DNA from: Alistipes sp.
GTDB lineage: Bacteria > Bacteroidota > Bacteroidia > Bacteroidales > Rikenellaceae
Direction of reading: 5' to 3'
Length of the DNA stretch: 64,000 nt
Assembly (NCBI GenBank): GCA_017474235.1
Contig: JAFVIB010000001.1
Location: forward strand, 47,839 to 111,838
Positions 8,923 to 16,389 of this stretch are shown here, in pieces; the first letter of the stretch is position 1, and every line of letters begins with the position of its first letter. The notes beneath the pieces are model-generated. The model did not search any database and was not told the origin of the DNA. It worked only from the letters and a program-made list of their open reading frames with translations. Position numbers and translations under genes: made by a program.

Positions 8923-9325
8923 GTCGTTAGTGGTGGCTCTGTTGTCGCTTTTTGCGCCCGTGCAGCCGATTATATGCTGTGCGCTGTGCTTTATAGCGGC
9001 AGACTTTGTCAGTGGTGTGGCGGCATCAGCCACAGTGGCAAAGAGGGAGAAAAGAGCGTGGTATTTCGAGAGCCGCGAGGCGTGGAGAACGCTCTATAAG
9101 AGTGGATTTGTGGTTATAGCAATAGGTATGATGTGGATTTTGGAGAGTTGCGTACTCGATTTTGTCAATCTCAACCTGACAAAGCTCTTCGCCGGCTTTA
9201 TCTGCTCGGTAGAGATGTGGTCTTTCCTTGAGAATGCGGCGCAGCTCTCTGATGCACCACTCTTTGAGTGGATGCGCAAGTATCTGCATCGAAGAATTGA
9301 AAAACAGATAGACAATGTCAAGTAG
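8897..9325 (+). CDS. Phage holin, toxin-secretion/lysis holin type
   Basis: A 142-residue membrane protein with hydrophobic segments at about residues 8-36 (two close segments), 70-88 and 93-106, and a basic C-terminus (KYLHRRIEKQ). The early D-F-x-S-G motif (AADFVSGVAA) after the second segment is characteristic of the phage_holin_4 group. It lies directly before a lysin-like gene, forming a lysis pair, and overlaps the genes on both sides. Confidence 0.75.
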   Translation: MGDLFRFFKSLVVALLSLFAPVQPIICCALCFIAADFVSGVAASATVAKREKRAWYFESREAWRTLYKSGFVVIAIGMMWILESCVLDFVNLNLTKLFAGFICSVEMWSFLENAAQLSDAPLFEWMRKYLHRRIEKQIDNVK

Positions 9326-9740
9326 ATTAAGCCGAGGTCTGCGCAACCTCAATCCCGGGAATATTCGCCGCTCGTCGGTGCGCTATAAGGGAGAAAAAAG
9401 CCATTCGACAGATAGCGCGTTTAAGCAGTTCGAGTCGCTTGAGGCGGGTTATAGAGCGATGTTTGTACTGCTGCACACATACTTTGTCAGGGGGTATGGC
9501 AACACAATTGAGCAGTTTATTTCGCGTTATGCCCCTCCTATTGAGAACGATACAGAGGCTTATATTGCCCGCGTCTGTCGTACATCGGGAGTTGGTCGCA
9601 GCGAGGCTCTCGATACCCTCTCTGCGGAGCAGATGATACCGGTTGTGTGCGCTATGTCGGAGGTGGAGAATGGGGTGGTAGCCGATATTGACGCTGTTAA
9701 TGGCGGTTGGAGGATGTTTGTAGAGGATTTTGGAGCGTAA
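9315..9740 (+). CDS. Phage P5-like muralytic enzyme (endolysin)
   Basis: A 141-residue protein with the 'RGLRNLNPGNIR' start, the 'FKQFESLEAGYRAM' segment and the 'APPIENDTEAYIARV' segment. These are hallmarks of the small lysozyme-like family around phage structural protein P5, which cuts peptidoglycan. There is no signal peptide, as expected for an enzyme released through the adjacent holin. It is the last gene of the phage-type operon. Confidence 0.75.
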   Translation: MSSRLSRGLRNLNPGNIRRSSVRYKGEKSHSTDSAFKQFESLEAGYRAMFVLLHTYFVRGYGNTIEQFISRYAPPIENDTEAYIARVCRTSGVGRSEALDTLSAEQMIPVVCAMSEVENGVVADIDAVNGGWRMFVEDFGA

Positions 9741-9766
9741 TTGCAAAATTATTGCTACTTTTGTCT

Positions 9767-10927
9767 ATGACTTTGTCCGAGTTTGATATTTTATGCCGCG
9801 AGGAGATAAGGCGGGCGATAGAGGAGAATATCGCCAAAGACCCTGTGGAGATTGCTCTGAACAGACGCTTGGAGCACGCCTCTCTTGTGGCTACGCAGGT
9901 CAAACGATTGCAGAGGGCAAAGAGCAAACTGCCGTCATACTACAATGTGCGGGCAATACTTCCACCTCGCGCCTATGAGCAGTCGTCAAGCGAACTTTGT
10001 GCTGCGCAAAAGCCCCTCTCTGGAGATAGTGTTCTCGACCTTACTTGCGGTCTTGGCGTAGATACGGTGGCTCTGTCACGCAAGTTTAAGCGAGTGGTCA
10101 GCTGTGAGAGGGATGAGGTGCTGGCGGCTATTACACGATACAATCTAAGACTGCTCGGAATAGAGAATGTGGTTATCGAAAATTGTTCGGCAGAGGAGTA
10201 CTTAGCAACTACGAGCGAACATTTCGATTGGGTGTTTGTCGATCCCGACCGTCGTGGAGAGCAGAATGAGAAGTTAGTCCTGCTTGAGGATTGTTCTCCC
10301 GATGTGGTTGCCCTCTATCCCCGTATTATGGAGGTGGCAGATAGGCTGTGCATCAAGTGTTCTCCACTATTCGATACTGCGGAGGCTCTTCGTAAGTTTG
10401 AAGGTTCATCGGTTGAGGTACTCTCTTTAGGCGGCGAGTGTAAGCAGGTCAATATCTATATTGACGGTAAAATACCGACAATCACGGCTACAGCTGTCGG
10501 ATTAGGCTCGTTTGTGGTAGAGCAGAGTAGGGCAGATGATATGGCGTTCTCTCCACTTGCCGATTCGTTTGATGAGTATAACTATCTGATTATCCCCGAT
10601 GTAGCTCTTGTCCACTCTCGCCTTGCTGCTGCCGCTTTTTACGACAAGGCAGATATTTGGTCACAAAATGGAGTGGCTATGAGCCGAACTTTTCCGCAAG
10701 GGGTCTTGGGCAGAGTGTTTGAGATTGAGCAGATTTTTGACTTTGGCTCCAAAGAGCTTAAGCGAGCATTGAAGGGTAAGCGGGCTGAGATATATCGCAG
10801 AGATTTTCCGCTCTCCAACGCGGAGATTTGCAAGAAGTTTTCGCTTAAGGAGGGTGCTGATGAGAGGTGGTGTTTTACCCAAATCGGCAATAAGAGATTA
10901 GCAGTTAAGATATGTTCTATAAATTAG
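9767..10927 (+). CDS. THUMP-like SAM-dependent methyltransferase
   Basis: A 386-residue class I methyltransferase. SAM motif I is VLDLTCGLGVDTVA (89-102), and the second key motif is VFVDPDRRGEQ (157-167), the DPDRR form seen in Bacteroidota proteins with a C-terminal THUMP-like domain. An RNA substrate is likely but unknown. I chose ATG 9767 rather than the upstream ATG at 9707, because the latter would overlap the lysin gene and add residues outside the family. A TACTTTTG box (9756-9763) sits only 3 nt before this ATG. The last codons and stop are formed by a repeated sequence (10909 onward). Confidence 0.75.
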   Translation: MTLSEFDILCREEIRRAIEENIAKDPVEIALNRRLEHASLVATQVKRLQRAKSKLPSYYNVRAILPPRAYEQSSSELCAAQKPLSGDSVLDLTCGLGVDTVALSRKFKRVVSCERDEVLAAITRYNLRLLGIENVVIENCSAEEYLATTSEHFDWVFVDPDRRGEQNEKLVLLEDCSPDVVALYPRIMEVADRLCIKCSPLFDTAEALRKFEGSSVEVLSLGGECKQVNIYIDGKIPTITATAVGLGSFVVEQSRADDMAFSPLADSFDEYNYLIIPDVALVHSRLAAAAFYDKADIWSQNGVAMSRTFPQGVLGRVFEIEQIFDFGSKELKRALKGKRAEIYRRDFPLSNAEICKKFSLKEGADERWCFTQIGNKRLAVKICSIN

Positions 10928-10976
10928 TAATCAATAATTACTCTCTTTCGTCCCAATTTATAGAATTTACTTGAGA
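10909..10976. repeat. Miniature palindromic repeat (copy 2) overlapping a gene end
   Basis: TATGTTCTATAAATTAGTAA at 10911-10930 matches copy 1 near 5723, and TATAGAATTTACTT at about 10960-10973 is the approximate inverted end. The left end encodes the last residues (ICSIN) and TAG stop of the methyltransferase. Confidence 0.6.
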
Positions 10977-10977
10977 T

Positions 10978-11007
10978 AAAATAAGCGAGCCAAAGCTCGC
11001 TTATTTT
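10978..11007. terminator. Bidirectional terminator
   Basis: AATAAGCGAGC and GCTCGCTTATT pair perfectly around a 4-nt loop and are flanked by A and T runs, so the hairpin can end the methyltransferase on the plus strand and rlmN on the minus strand. The TAA stop of rlmN lies inside the hairpin. Confidence 0.85.
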
Positions 11008-12032
11008 TTTGCATCCTCTGCCGAGAGTAGTCCACACGCTGCCTTTATATCCTCCCCGCGAGAGGCACGAATGGTTGTCATAATACCTTTGGCTGTCAGG
11101 GCATCTCTAAAGGCTACCATTCTGCGGTCGTCTGGCGAGAAGTATGGCGAATCGGGAATCTTGTGGAAACGAATCAGATTTATGCGACACTTGATACCGT
11201 TGAGCAGTCGGCACAACTCCTTGATGTGGAGGTTTGAGTCATTCAGTCCACTCATAACGATATACTCAAACGATACTCTGCGCTGGTGGGTAAAGTCATA
11301 ACCACGCAGTGTTTCGACAATGTCAGCAATAGGATAAGCCCTCTCTATCGGCATTATCTCTGTGCGCTGGTCGTGGAAAGGGTTGTGGAGAGATACGGCA
11401 AGGTGTACCGATGTAGAGTCCAAAAACCTCTTCAACTCTCGACCTACACCTGCGGTAGATACTGTTATACGCGTAGGTGACCACCCGTAACCCCACTCGG
11501 CAGTCATAATCTCCAAAGCCTTGAGCAGATTGTCTATATTATCAAACGGCTCACCCATACCCATATAGACCACATTTGTTAGTCTCTCTCGCTCTGGTAG
11601 CGAGGCTATTTGATTGAGAATGTCACATACAGATAGAGAGTGTATAAGCCCGAGCCTTCCTGTTGCACAGAAGCGACAACCCATACGACAACCCGCCTGT
11701 GAAGAGACGCAGAGCGTAGCTCTCTCTCCATCAGGAATATATGCAGACTCTATTGCAGCCCCCTCAGTCGTACGGTAGAGATACTTCTTTGTGCCATCAG
11801 CAGATGTGCTGACCTTTATCGGCGCAGACAACCCGACTGTGTAGCTCTCAGCAAGTTTTGCACGATTGGCTTTCGATAGGTCGCTCATCTGCTCAATCTC
11901 AGTTGCTCCACGGCGATATAGCCAACCGGCAATCTGCTTTGCAGCAAATCGTGGCATAGCTAATTGGGCACAAATCTCTTGTAGCTCATTCAGGGTCTTT
12001 CCATATAGTGGTTTGAGAGTGTTGCTACTCAT
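11001..12032 (-). CDS. rlmN: 23S rRNA/tRNA adenine-C2 methyltransferase RlmN
   Basis: A radical-SAM enzyme that makes 2-methyladenosine in 23S rRNA (A2503) and some tRNAs. The 4Fe-4S motif is CRMGCRFC, the family 'CVSSQAGC' cysteine precedes it, and the second methyl-carrying cysteine is near the C-terminus (KAACGLL). From ATG 12032 the protein is 343 residues; an ATG at 12053 would add MQKISRH and is less likely. It ends with AKK and a stop inside the shared terminator. No Shine-Dalgarno site is seen. Confidence 0.92.
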   Translation of the reverse strand: MSSNTLKPLYGKTLNELQEICAQLAMPRFAAKQIAGWLYRRGATEIEQMSDLSKANRAKLAESYTVGLSAPIKVSTSADGTKKYLYRTTEGAAIESAYIPDGERATLCVSSQAGCRMGCRFCATGRLGLIHSLSVCDILNQIASLPERERLTNVVYMGMGEPFDNIDNLLKALEIMTAEWGYGWSPTRITVSTAGVGRELKRFLDSTSVHLAVSLHNPFHDQRTEIMPIERAYPIADIVETLRGYDFTHQRRVSFEYIVMSGLNDSNLHIKELCRLLNGIKCRINLIRFHKIPDSPYFSPDDRRMVAFRDALTAKGIMTTIRASRGEDIKAACGLLSAEDAKK

Positions 12033-12087
12033 ATGGCGGCTAATTTTTTGCAAATGTAGAGAAAAATTGCGATTTTTTTATTGTGGA

Positions 12088-12119
12088 TTGTGTTTTTTGA
12101 AAAATAATCCGTATATTTG
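12088..12119 (+). promoter_or_regulatory. Promoter of tonB
   Basis: TTGTG (12088-12092) and TATATTTG (12112-12119) are 19 bp apart, which matches the Bacteroidota consensus. The predicted leader is about 65 nt. Confidence 0.65.
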
Positions 12120-12192
12120 TGCCAAAGTATGCCCGCGGAGTGTATTCGTGGGTGGTATGTTGTGAAGTCAATAATTAAAAACTTAACTATAG

Positions 12193-12876
12193 ATGGAACT
12201 GAAGAAAAATCCTAAAGTTGATGTCAATAACAAGCGCGTAGTGCTGCTTGAGATTGGCTTGTGCCTTGCACTTCTTGCAGTTATCGCTGCATTCCTCTAT
12301 GCACCAAAAGAGGTTGTTGTTGAGGAGATTGATATGAATTATGGTCCTGTAGAGGAGCAGATTACTGAGATTACTCGTCAGGAGGAGCAGAAGCCAGAGC
12401 CTCCAAAGAAGACCGAGATCACCGTTATTACCGATGTGCTTAATATCGTAACTAACGATGAGAAGATTGATACCGGTTTTGACTTCGCTGAGTTTGACGA
12501 GGATGTAGAGATTATCCAGCAGGTAGCTGTTGAGGAGGAGGAGATTGAGGAGGATCAGCCATTCGTAAAGGTAGAGGAGATGCCTTCATTCCAGGGTGGT
12601 GACCTTCAGACTTTCCGTAACTGGGTTCAGAGCAAGGTTCGTTATCCACAGATTGCACAGGAGAACAACATCTCTGGTCGTGTATTCCTTATGTTCGTTG
12701 TTGAGCGTGATGGTACTCTGACAAACATTCAGGTACTTCAGACTCCTGACTCTTCACTCTCTGATGAGGCTATTCGCGTGCTTAAGACCTCTCCAAAGTG
12801 GAAGCCTGGTAAGCAGCGTAATCAGGCAGTGCGAGTTAAGTACACTCTGCCTATTGACTTCCGTATTCAGAACTAA
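12193..12876 (+). CDS. tonB: Energy transducer TonB
   Basis: A 227-residue TonB protein: short cytoplasmic start, one membrane anchor (about residues 20-38), an acidic Glu-rich and Pro-containing periplasmic stretch (EEQKPEPPKKTE), and the C-terminal TonB domain with the 'RYPQIAQENNISGRV' start and 'PKWKPGKQRNQAVRVKY' end. It couples the inner-membrane proton motive force to outer-membrane receptors. It is monocistronic with its own promoter and terminator; ExbB/ExbD are not in the window. Confidence 0.88.
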   Translation: MELKKNPKVDVNNKRVVLLEIGLCLALLAVIAAFLYAPKEVVVEEIDMNYGPVEEQITEITRQEEQKPEPPKKTEITVITDVLNIVTNDEKIDTGFDFAEFDEDVEIIQQVAVEEEEIEEDQPFVKVEEMPSFQGGDLQTFRNWVQSKVRYPQIAQENNISGRVFLMFVVERDGTLTNIQVLQTPDSSLSDEAIRVLKTSPKWKPGKQRNQAVRVKYTLPIDFRIQN

Positions 12877-12897
12877 TTTGCTCTATGCATTAAAGAT

Positions 12898-12932
12898 AGA
12901 GGAGTTATCCATCATCGGTAACTCCTCTTTTT
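12898..12932 (+). terminator. Terminator of tonB
   Basis: AGAGGAGTTA and TAACTCCTCT pair perfectly around an 11-nt loop and are followed by a T run. Confidence 0.85.
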
Positions 12933-12962
12933 ATAATATGGTACTTACATAACCATACATAA

Positions 12963-14177
12963 ATGGATAATACAAAGAGTACAAATACAGTTGAGACCGC
13001 TGAGCAACTTGTTGAGCGCGCCGTGCTGGTGGCTGTAATCCGTGATAGTCAGGACCCTCGTCAGGCAACAGAGTACCTCGATGAGTTGGAGTTCCTTGCC
13101 GAGACGGCATCAATAACCACTGTTCGCCGTTTTACTCAGCGACTGCCACAGCCATCATCACGCATATATGTTGGTCCGGGTAAGTTAGAGGAGATTGCCG
13201 CCTACTGTGCCGATAATGAGATTAATGTTGTCATCTTTGATGATGAACTCTCTCCGTCACAGACCCGTAATATCGAGGCTGCAATGCCTTGCAGGGTCAT
13301 AGACCGCACCCGCCTAATTCTCGACATCTTCCGCCAGCGTGCGCAGACGGCATACGCCAAGACTCAGGTAGAACTTGCGCAGTGTGAGTATATGTTGCCA
13401 CGCCTTGCCGGTCTGTGGACACACCTTGAGCGTCAGCGAGGTGGTACAGGTACTCGTGGTGGAGCCGGAGAGCGTGAGATTGAGACCGACCGTCGTATTG
13501 TTCGTAACAGAATCTCTAAGCTCAAGGAGGATTTGAAGAAGATTGACAAGCAGATGGCTGTCCAGCGTTCAAATCGAGGCTCTATGGTGCGCGTATCGCT
13601 CGTGGGTTATACCAATGTCGGCAAATCGACCCTTATGAACCTTATCTCGAAGAGCGAGGTTTTTGCGGAGAATAAACTCTTCGCTACCCTCGATACTACG
13701 GTGCGCAAGGTGGTCTTTGATAACCTGCCATTCCTCCTTTCGGATACAGTAGGTTTTATTCGTAAGTTGCCTACCGAGCTTATCGAGTCGTTTAAATCTA
13801 CACTTGATGAGGTGCGTGAGGCAGACCTGCTTATCCATGTTGTCGATGTGTCGCACCCTCAGTTCGAGGACCAAATAGATGTTGTCAAGCAGACCCTTCA
13901 GGATATTGGCGCGGGAGATAAGCCTGTCTATCTTGTCTTTAATAAGATTGATGCCTATACCTATGTCAAGAAGGATGAGGACGACTTGACCCCTGCAACA
14001 AAGGAGAATCGCTCACTTGATGATTTGCGTAATAGCTGGTTTGCCAAGCAAAATACGCCGTGCATCTTCCTCTCGGCTCTCGACCGTACAAATATAGATA
14101 AGTTCCGCCGCGACCTCTATGGTATGGTGCGCGAGATACATTGTGGCAGATATCCGTTTAATAACTTCCTATACTAA
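12963..14177 (+). CDS. hflX: Ribosome-associated GTPase HflX
   Basis: A 404-residue HflX: N-terminal HflX domain (about residues 1-200) including the 'RGGTGTRGGAGERE' glycine-rich segment, then a G domain with P-loop GYTNVGKST (about 217-225), DTVGF and NKID. HflX splits stalled 70S ribosomes, notably after heat stress. Length is normal. The upp gene starts 5 nt downstream, so the two are probably cotranscribed. Confidence 0.93.
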   Translation: MDNTKSTNTVETAEQLVERAVLVAVIRDSQDPRQATEYLDELEFLAETASITTVRRFTQRLPQPSSRIYVGPGKLEEIAAYCADNEINVVIFDDELSPSQTRNIEAAMPCRVIDRTRLILDIFRQRAQTAYAKTQVELAQCEYMLPRLAGLWTHLERQRGGTGTRGGAGEREIETDRRIVRNRISKLKEDLKKIDKQMAVQRSNRGSMVRVSLVGYTNVGKSTLMNLISKSEVFAENKLFATLDTTVRKVVFDNLPFLLSDTVGFIRKLPTELIESFKSTLDEVREADLLIHVVDVSHPQFEDQIDVVKQTLQDIGAGDKPVYLVFNKIDAYTYVKKDEDDLTPATKENRSLDDLRNSWFAKQNTPCIFLSALDRTNIDKFRRDLYGMVREIHCGRYPFNNFLY

Positions 14178-14182
14178 CCGTT

Positions 14183-14839
14183 ATGATTAATATCCTTGAT
14201 ACCCAAAACTCACTCGTCAATACCTACCTCTCGCAGCTGCGTAGTGTAGCGGTGCAGGGCGATATGATGCGCTTCCGCCGTAATATCGAGCGCATAGGCG
14301 AGATTATGGCGTACGAGATCTCCAAGACACTTAATTACGCCCCTCAAAATATCACGACCCCTCTGGGCGTGAAGAGCGTCAATCTTGTGGCGGATAATGT
14401 CGTTTTGGCAACCATCTTACGCGCAGGACTACCTCTGCATCAGGGCTTTATTAACTACTTCGACAGTGCAGAGAACGCTTTTATCTCTGCATATCGTAAA
14501 GGTCTCTCTGAGAGTGATTTTACAATCGCTTTGGAGTATCTTGCCAGCCCATCTTTGGAGGGTAAAACTCTTATTATTGCAGACCCTATGCTCGCTACCG
14601 GAGCATCTATGGTCGCAGTCTATAAAGAGCTTATCGCCCGCTGCGGAAAGCCTGCACATACCCATATCGCATCTGTCATCGGCTGCCCCGAGGGTGTTAA
14701 GATGATTAAGGATAATATCGATCTTGATAACGAGGCAACCCTCTGGGTCGCTACCGTCGATGATTACCTGAACGAGAATAAGTATATTGTTCCGGGCTTA
14801 GGGGATGCGGGGGATTTATGCTTTGGTCCTAAGATTTAA
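14183..14839 (+). CDS. upp: Uracil phosphoribosyltransferase
   Basis: A 218-residue type I phosphoribosyltransferase. The PRPP loop is LIIADPMLATGASM, and the C-terminal uracil-binding part is VPGLGDAGDLCFG. It salvages uracil to UMP. It follows hflX by 5 nt. Two structured repeats occupy the region between its stop and the convergent ROK kinase gene. Confidence 0.93.
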   Translation: MINILDTQNSLVNTYLSQLRSVAVQGDMMRFRRNIERIGEIMAYEISKTLNYAPQNITTPLGVKSVNLVADNVVLATILRAGLPLHQGFINYFDSAENAFISAYRKGLSESDFTIALEYLASPSLEGKTLIIADPMLATGASMVAVYKELIARCGKPAHTHIASVIGCPEGVKMIKDNIDLDNEATLWVATVDDYLNENKYIVPGLGDAGDLCFGPKI

Positions 14840-14843
14840 TTGA

Positions 14844-14998
14844 TTTTGTTGTGAAAATAGCACAACTACTTCCGCTACCTCATTCTCGTCAATGGGAAAT
14901 ACAGAAGTATGTCCCATCGCCTCGAATATCGGCGAGCGTTGTATTTGCACTATTTTGACAACAAAATGGTGCAAGCTATAAGCAGAGTGAAATTCGAA
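14844..14998. repeat. Family B palindromic repeat, copy B1
   Basis: The outer arms TTTTGTTGTGAAAATAG (14844-14860) and CTATTTTGACAACAAAA (14950-14966) pair at 16 of 17 positions. An inner hairpin has arms 14892-14902 and 14907-14917 with an AGAA loop. A tail beginning AAAATGGTGCAAGC follows. Copies at 20.0, 43.3, 47.7 and 62.4 kb have the same plan with altered paired bases. Confidence 0.75.
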
Positions 14999-15006
14999 TT
15001 TCTGTT

Positions 15007-15218
15007 CTTTTCGGATTTAGGAAAACCATCGTAGATGGTACAAGAAAAAGATAGTCCTCTGAGGTCAAGTTTACTTGAAACCGAAAGATGGACTATCTTT
15101 TATTGTAATAGCTGTAAGGCTATTCTAAATCCGCAACGCAAAGAAGAGAAACGCAGTTTCTCCGAAAGCTTTTTGCACGCCCTGCTTTTTCTCGAAAAAG
15201 CGGGCAGTTCTGCGTAGC
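15007..15218. repeat. Four-way-junction repeat, copy A1
   Basis: P1 is CGGATTTAGGA (15012-15022) with TTCTAAATCCG (15123-15133). P2 is ACCATC-GTA-GATGGT (15025-15039). P3 is AAAAGATAGTCC (15046-15057) with GGACTATCTTTT (15090-15101), capped by TCAAG-TTTA-CTTGA. P4 is AATAGC/GCTATT (15107-15124). Distal hairpins GAGAAAC-GCA-GTTTCTC and GCTTTTT-CTCG-AAAAAGC follow. It ends 2 bp before the ROK stop. Copies lie at 43637 and 62584. Confidence 0.8.
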
Positions 15219-15220
15219 TT

Positions 15221-16219
15221 CTACAGGTTTTGCCAAACGAGGGCAGAGGCACCGAGGATTGCGGCGTTCTTATTTTGCAAGCCTGAAGGGAGTACCTTTA
15301 CCTTATTCTTGAATGCGAAGAGCATATTCTCCTCGAGGTACCACTTAATCGGGTCGAGGATTACATCGCCAGCCTTTGCAAGACCTCCGAAGACGAAGAT
15401 TGCCTCTGGGGATGTGATTGTCACAGCATCTGCCAGCGCATAACCGAGGCGCATACCGGTCAGGCGGAAAGCCTCCTTTGCAATAGGGTCGCCCTTTACG
15501 GCGTGTTGGTAGAGGATAGCAGAGTCGAGGTCGTTGAACGAGATGTCGCGCAGTGGGGACTTATCGTTCATTGTTGCCATAAGTTCAAAAGCGGTGCGCT
15601 TAATGCCGATAGCAGATGCGTAAGCCTCCAAGCAGCCCTTTCTGCCGCAGCCACACTCTCTACCGCCGCGCTCGACGATAACATGACCAAACTCACCTGC
15701 AAAGCCGTCGTGACCGTATATCATCTCGCCATTTGATACGAAGCCTGAGCCTACACCTGTGCCGAGGGTTACCATTATAAAGTCCTTCATTCCCTTTGCA
15801 TTGCCATAGACCATCTCGCCGATAGTCGCTGCGTTAGCGTCGTTTGTCACATAGACAGGAACGCCCGGGAAGAACTTCTGAATATCCTCTGCAAAGTGGA
15901 AGATGCGCAGAGAACTATCCTGATTTTTATCCTCCGCAGTAAACTTCCAAAGGTTTGCCGGAGTCTCGATAGTGCCTTTGTAGAAGTTTGCATTAGGGGC
16001 ACCGATACCAATACCGATTAACTCAAAGTCGAAGTTTACAGCACCTACAAGCAACTTCATCGCCTCACAGAGGTCGGCAACATACTGTGGATAGTCTGCA
16101 AAGTTAGGATATGCACGGGTAGAGATTACAGATTCGCCAAAAAGGTCGCCCTTCTCATCTACAAGACCAAAAGCAGTATTGATACCACCGATATCAACAC
16201 CAAAAGCCAATTTTTTCAT
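15221..16219 (-). CDS. ROK-family sugar kinase (glucokinase-like)
   Basis: A 332-residue ROK kinase. The N-terminal phosphate loop is GVDIGGINTAFG, and the zinc signature is the set of cysteines in ECGCGRKGCLE after GEFGHV. The 'GVGSGFVSNGEMIYG' segment is also typical. Glucose is the most likely substrate, but another hexose such as N-acetyl-sugar or allose is possible. I chose ATG 16219 (MKKLAFGVDIGG); an ATG at 16231 adds four residues. It has its own promoter on the minus strand. Confidence 0.85.
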   Translation of the reverse strand: MKKLAFGVDIGGINTAFGLVDEKGDLFGESVISTRAYPNFADYPQYVADLCEAMKLLVGAVNFDFELIGIGIGAPNANFYKGTIETPANLWKFTAEDKNQDSSLRIFHFAEDIQKFFPGVPVYVTNDANAATIGEMVYGNAKGMKDFIMVTLGTGVGSGFVSNGEMIYGHDGFAGEFGHVIVERGGRECGCGRKGCLEAYASAIGIKRTAFELMATMNDKSPLRDISFNDLDSAILYQHAVKGDPIAKEAFRLTGMRLGYALADAVTITSPEAIFVFGGLAKAGDVILDPIKWYLEENMLFAFKNKVKVLPSGLQNKNAAILGASALVWQNL

Positions 16220-16263
16220 AACACTGTTCAATATTAGTTTTTCGTTTTAGTTCGTTATTGTAC

Positions 16264-16295
16264 CAAAGGTAGTTAAAAAACGGATAACTGCAAAA
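16264..16295 (-). promoter_or_regulatory. Promoter of the ROK kinase gene
   Basis: On the minus strand TTTTG (16295-16291) and TACCTTTG (16271-16264) are 19 bp apart, a consensus Bacteroidota promoter about 45 bp before the ATG. Confidence 0.75.
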
Positions 16296-16336
16296 AATTT
16301 TTTACGAATAGACTGAATATATAAATGAGGTGTTAA

Positions 16337-16368
16337 TTTTGTAATTTGAAATGTGTTGCTTAACTTTG
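16337..16368 (+). promoter_or_regulatory. Promoter of the prenyl synthase-U32-pepP genes
   Basis: TTTTG (16337-16341), a 19-bp spacer and TAACTTTG (16361-16368) precede the ATG at 16390 by 21 bp. Confidence 0.75.
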
Positions 16369-16389
16369 CATAAGTAAAATTGTGTAATT

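Noticed and set aside
1130-9740. A complete inducible prophage
   Set aside because: No integrase, repressor, replication genes, terminase, tape measure or flanking att repeats could be found.
9707-9766. Upstream start of the methyltransferase gene
   Set aside because: It would overlap the endolysin and add a hydrophobic stretch not seen in the family; ATG 9767 fits better.
15035-15217. A 60-residue plus-strand reading frame inside repeat A1
   Set aside because: The frame is not kept in copies A2 and A3, while base pairing is, so the conserved signal is structure and not protein.
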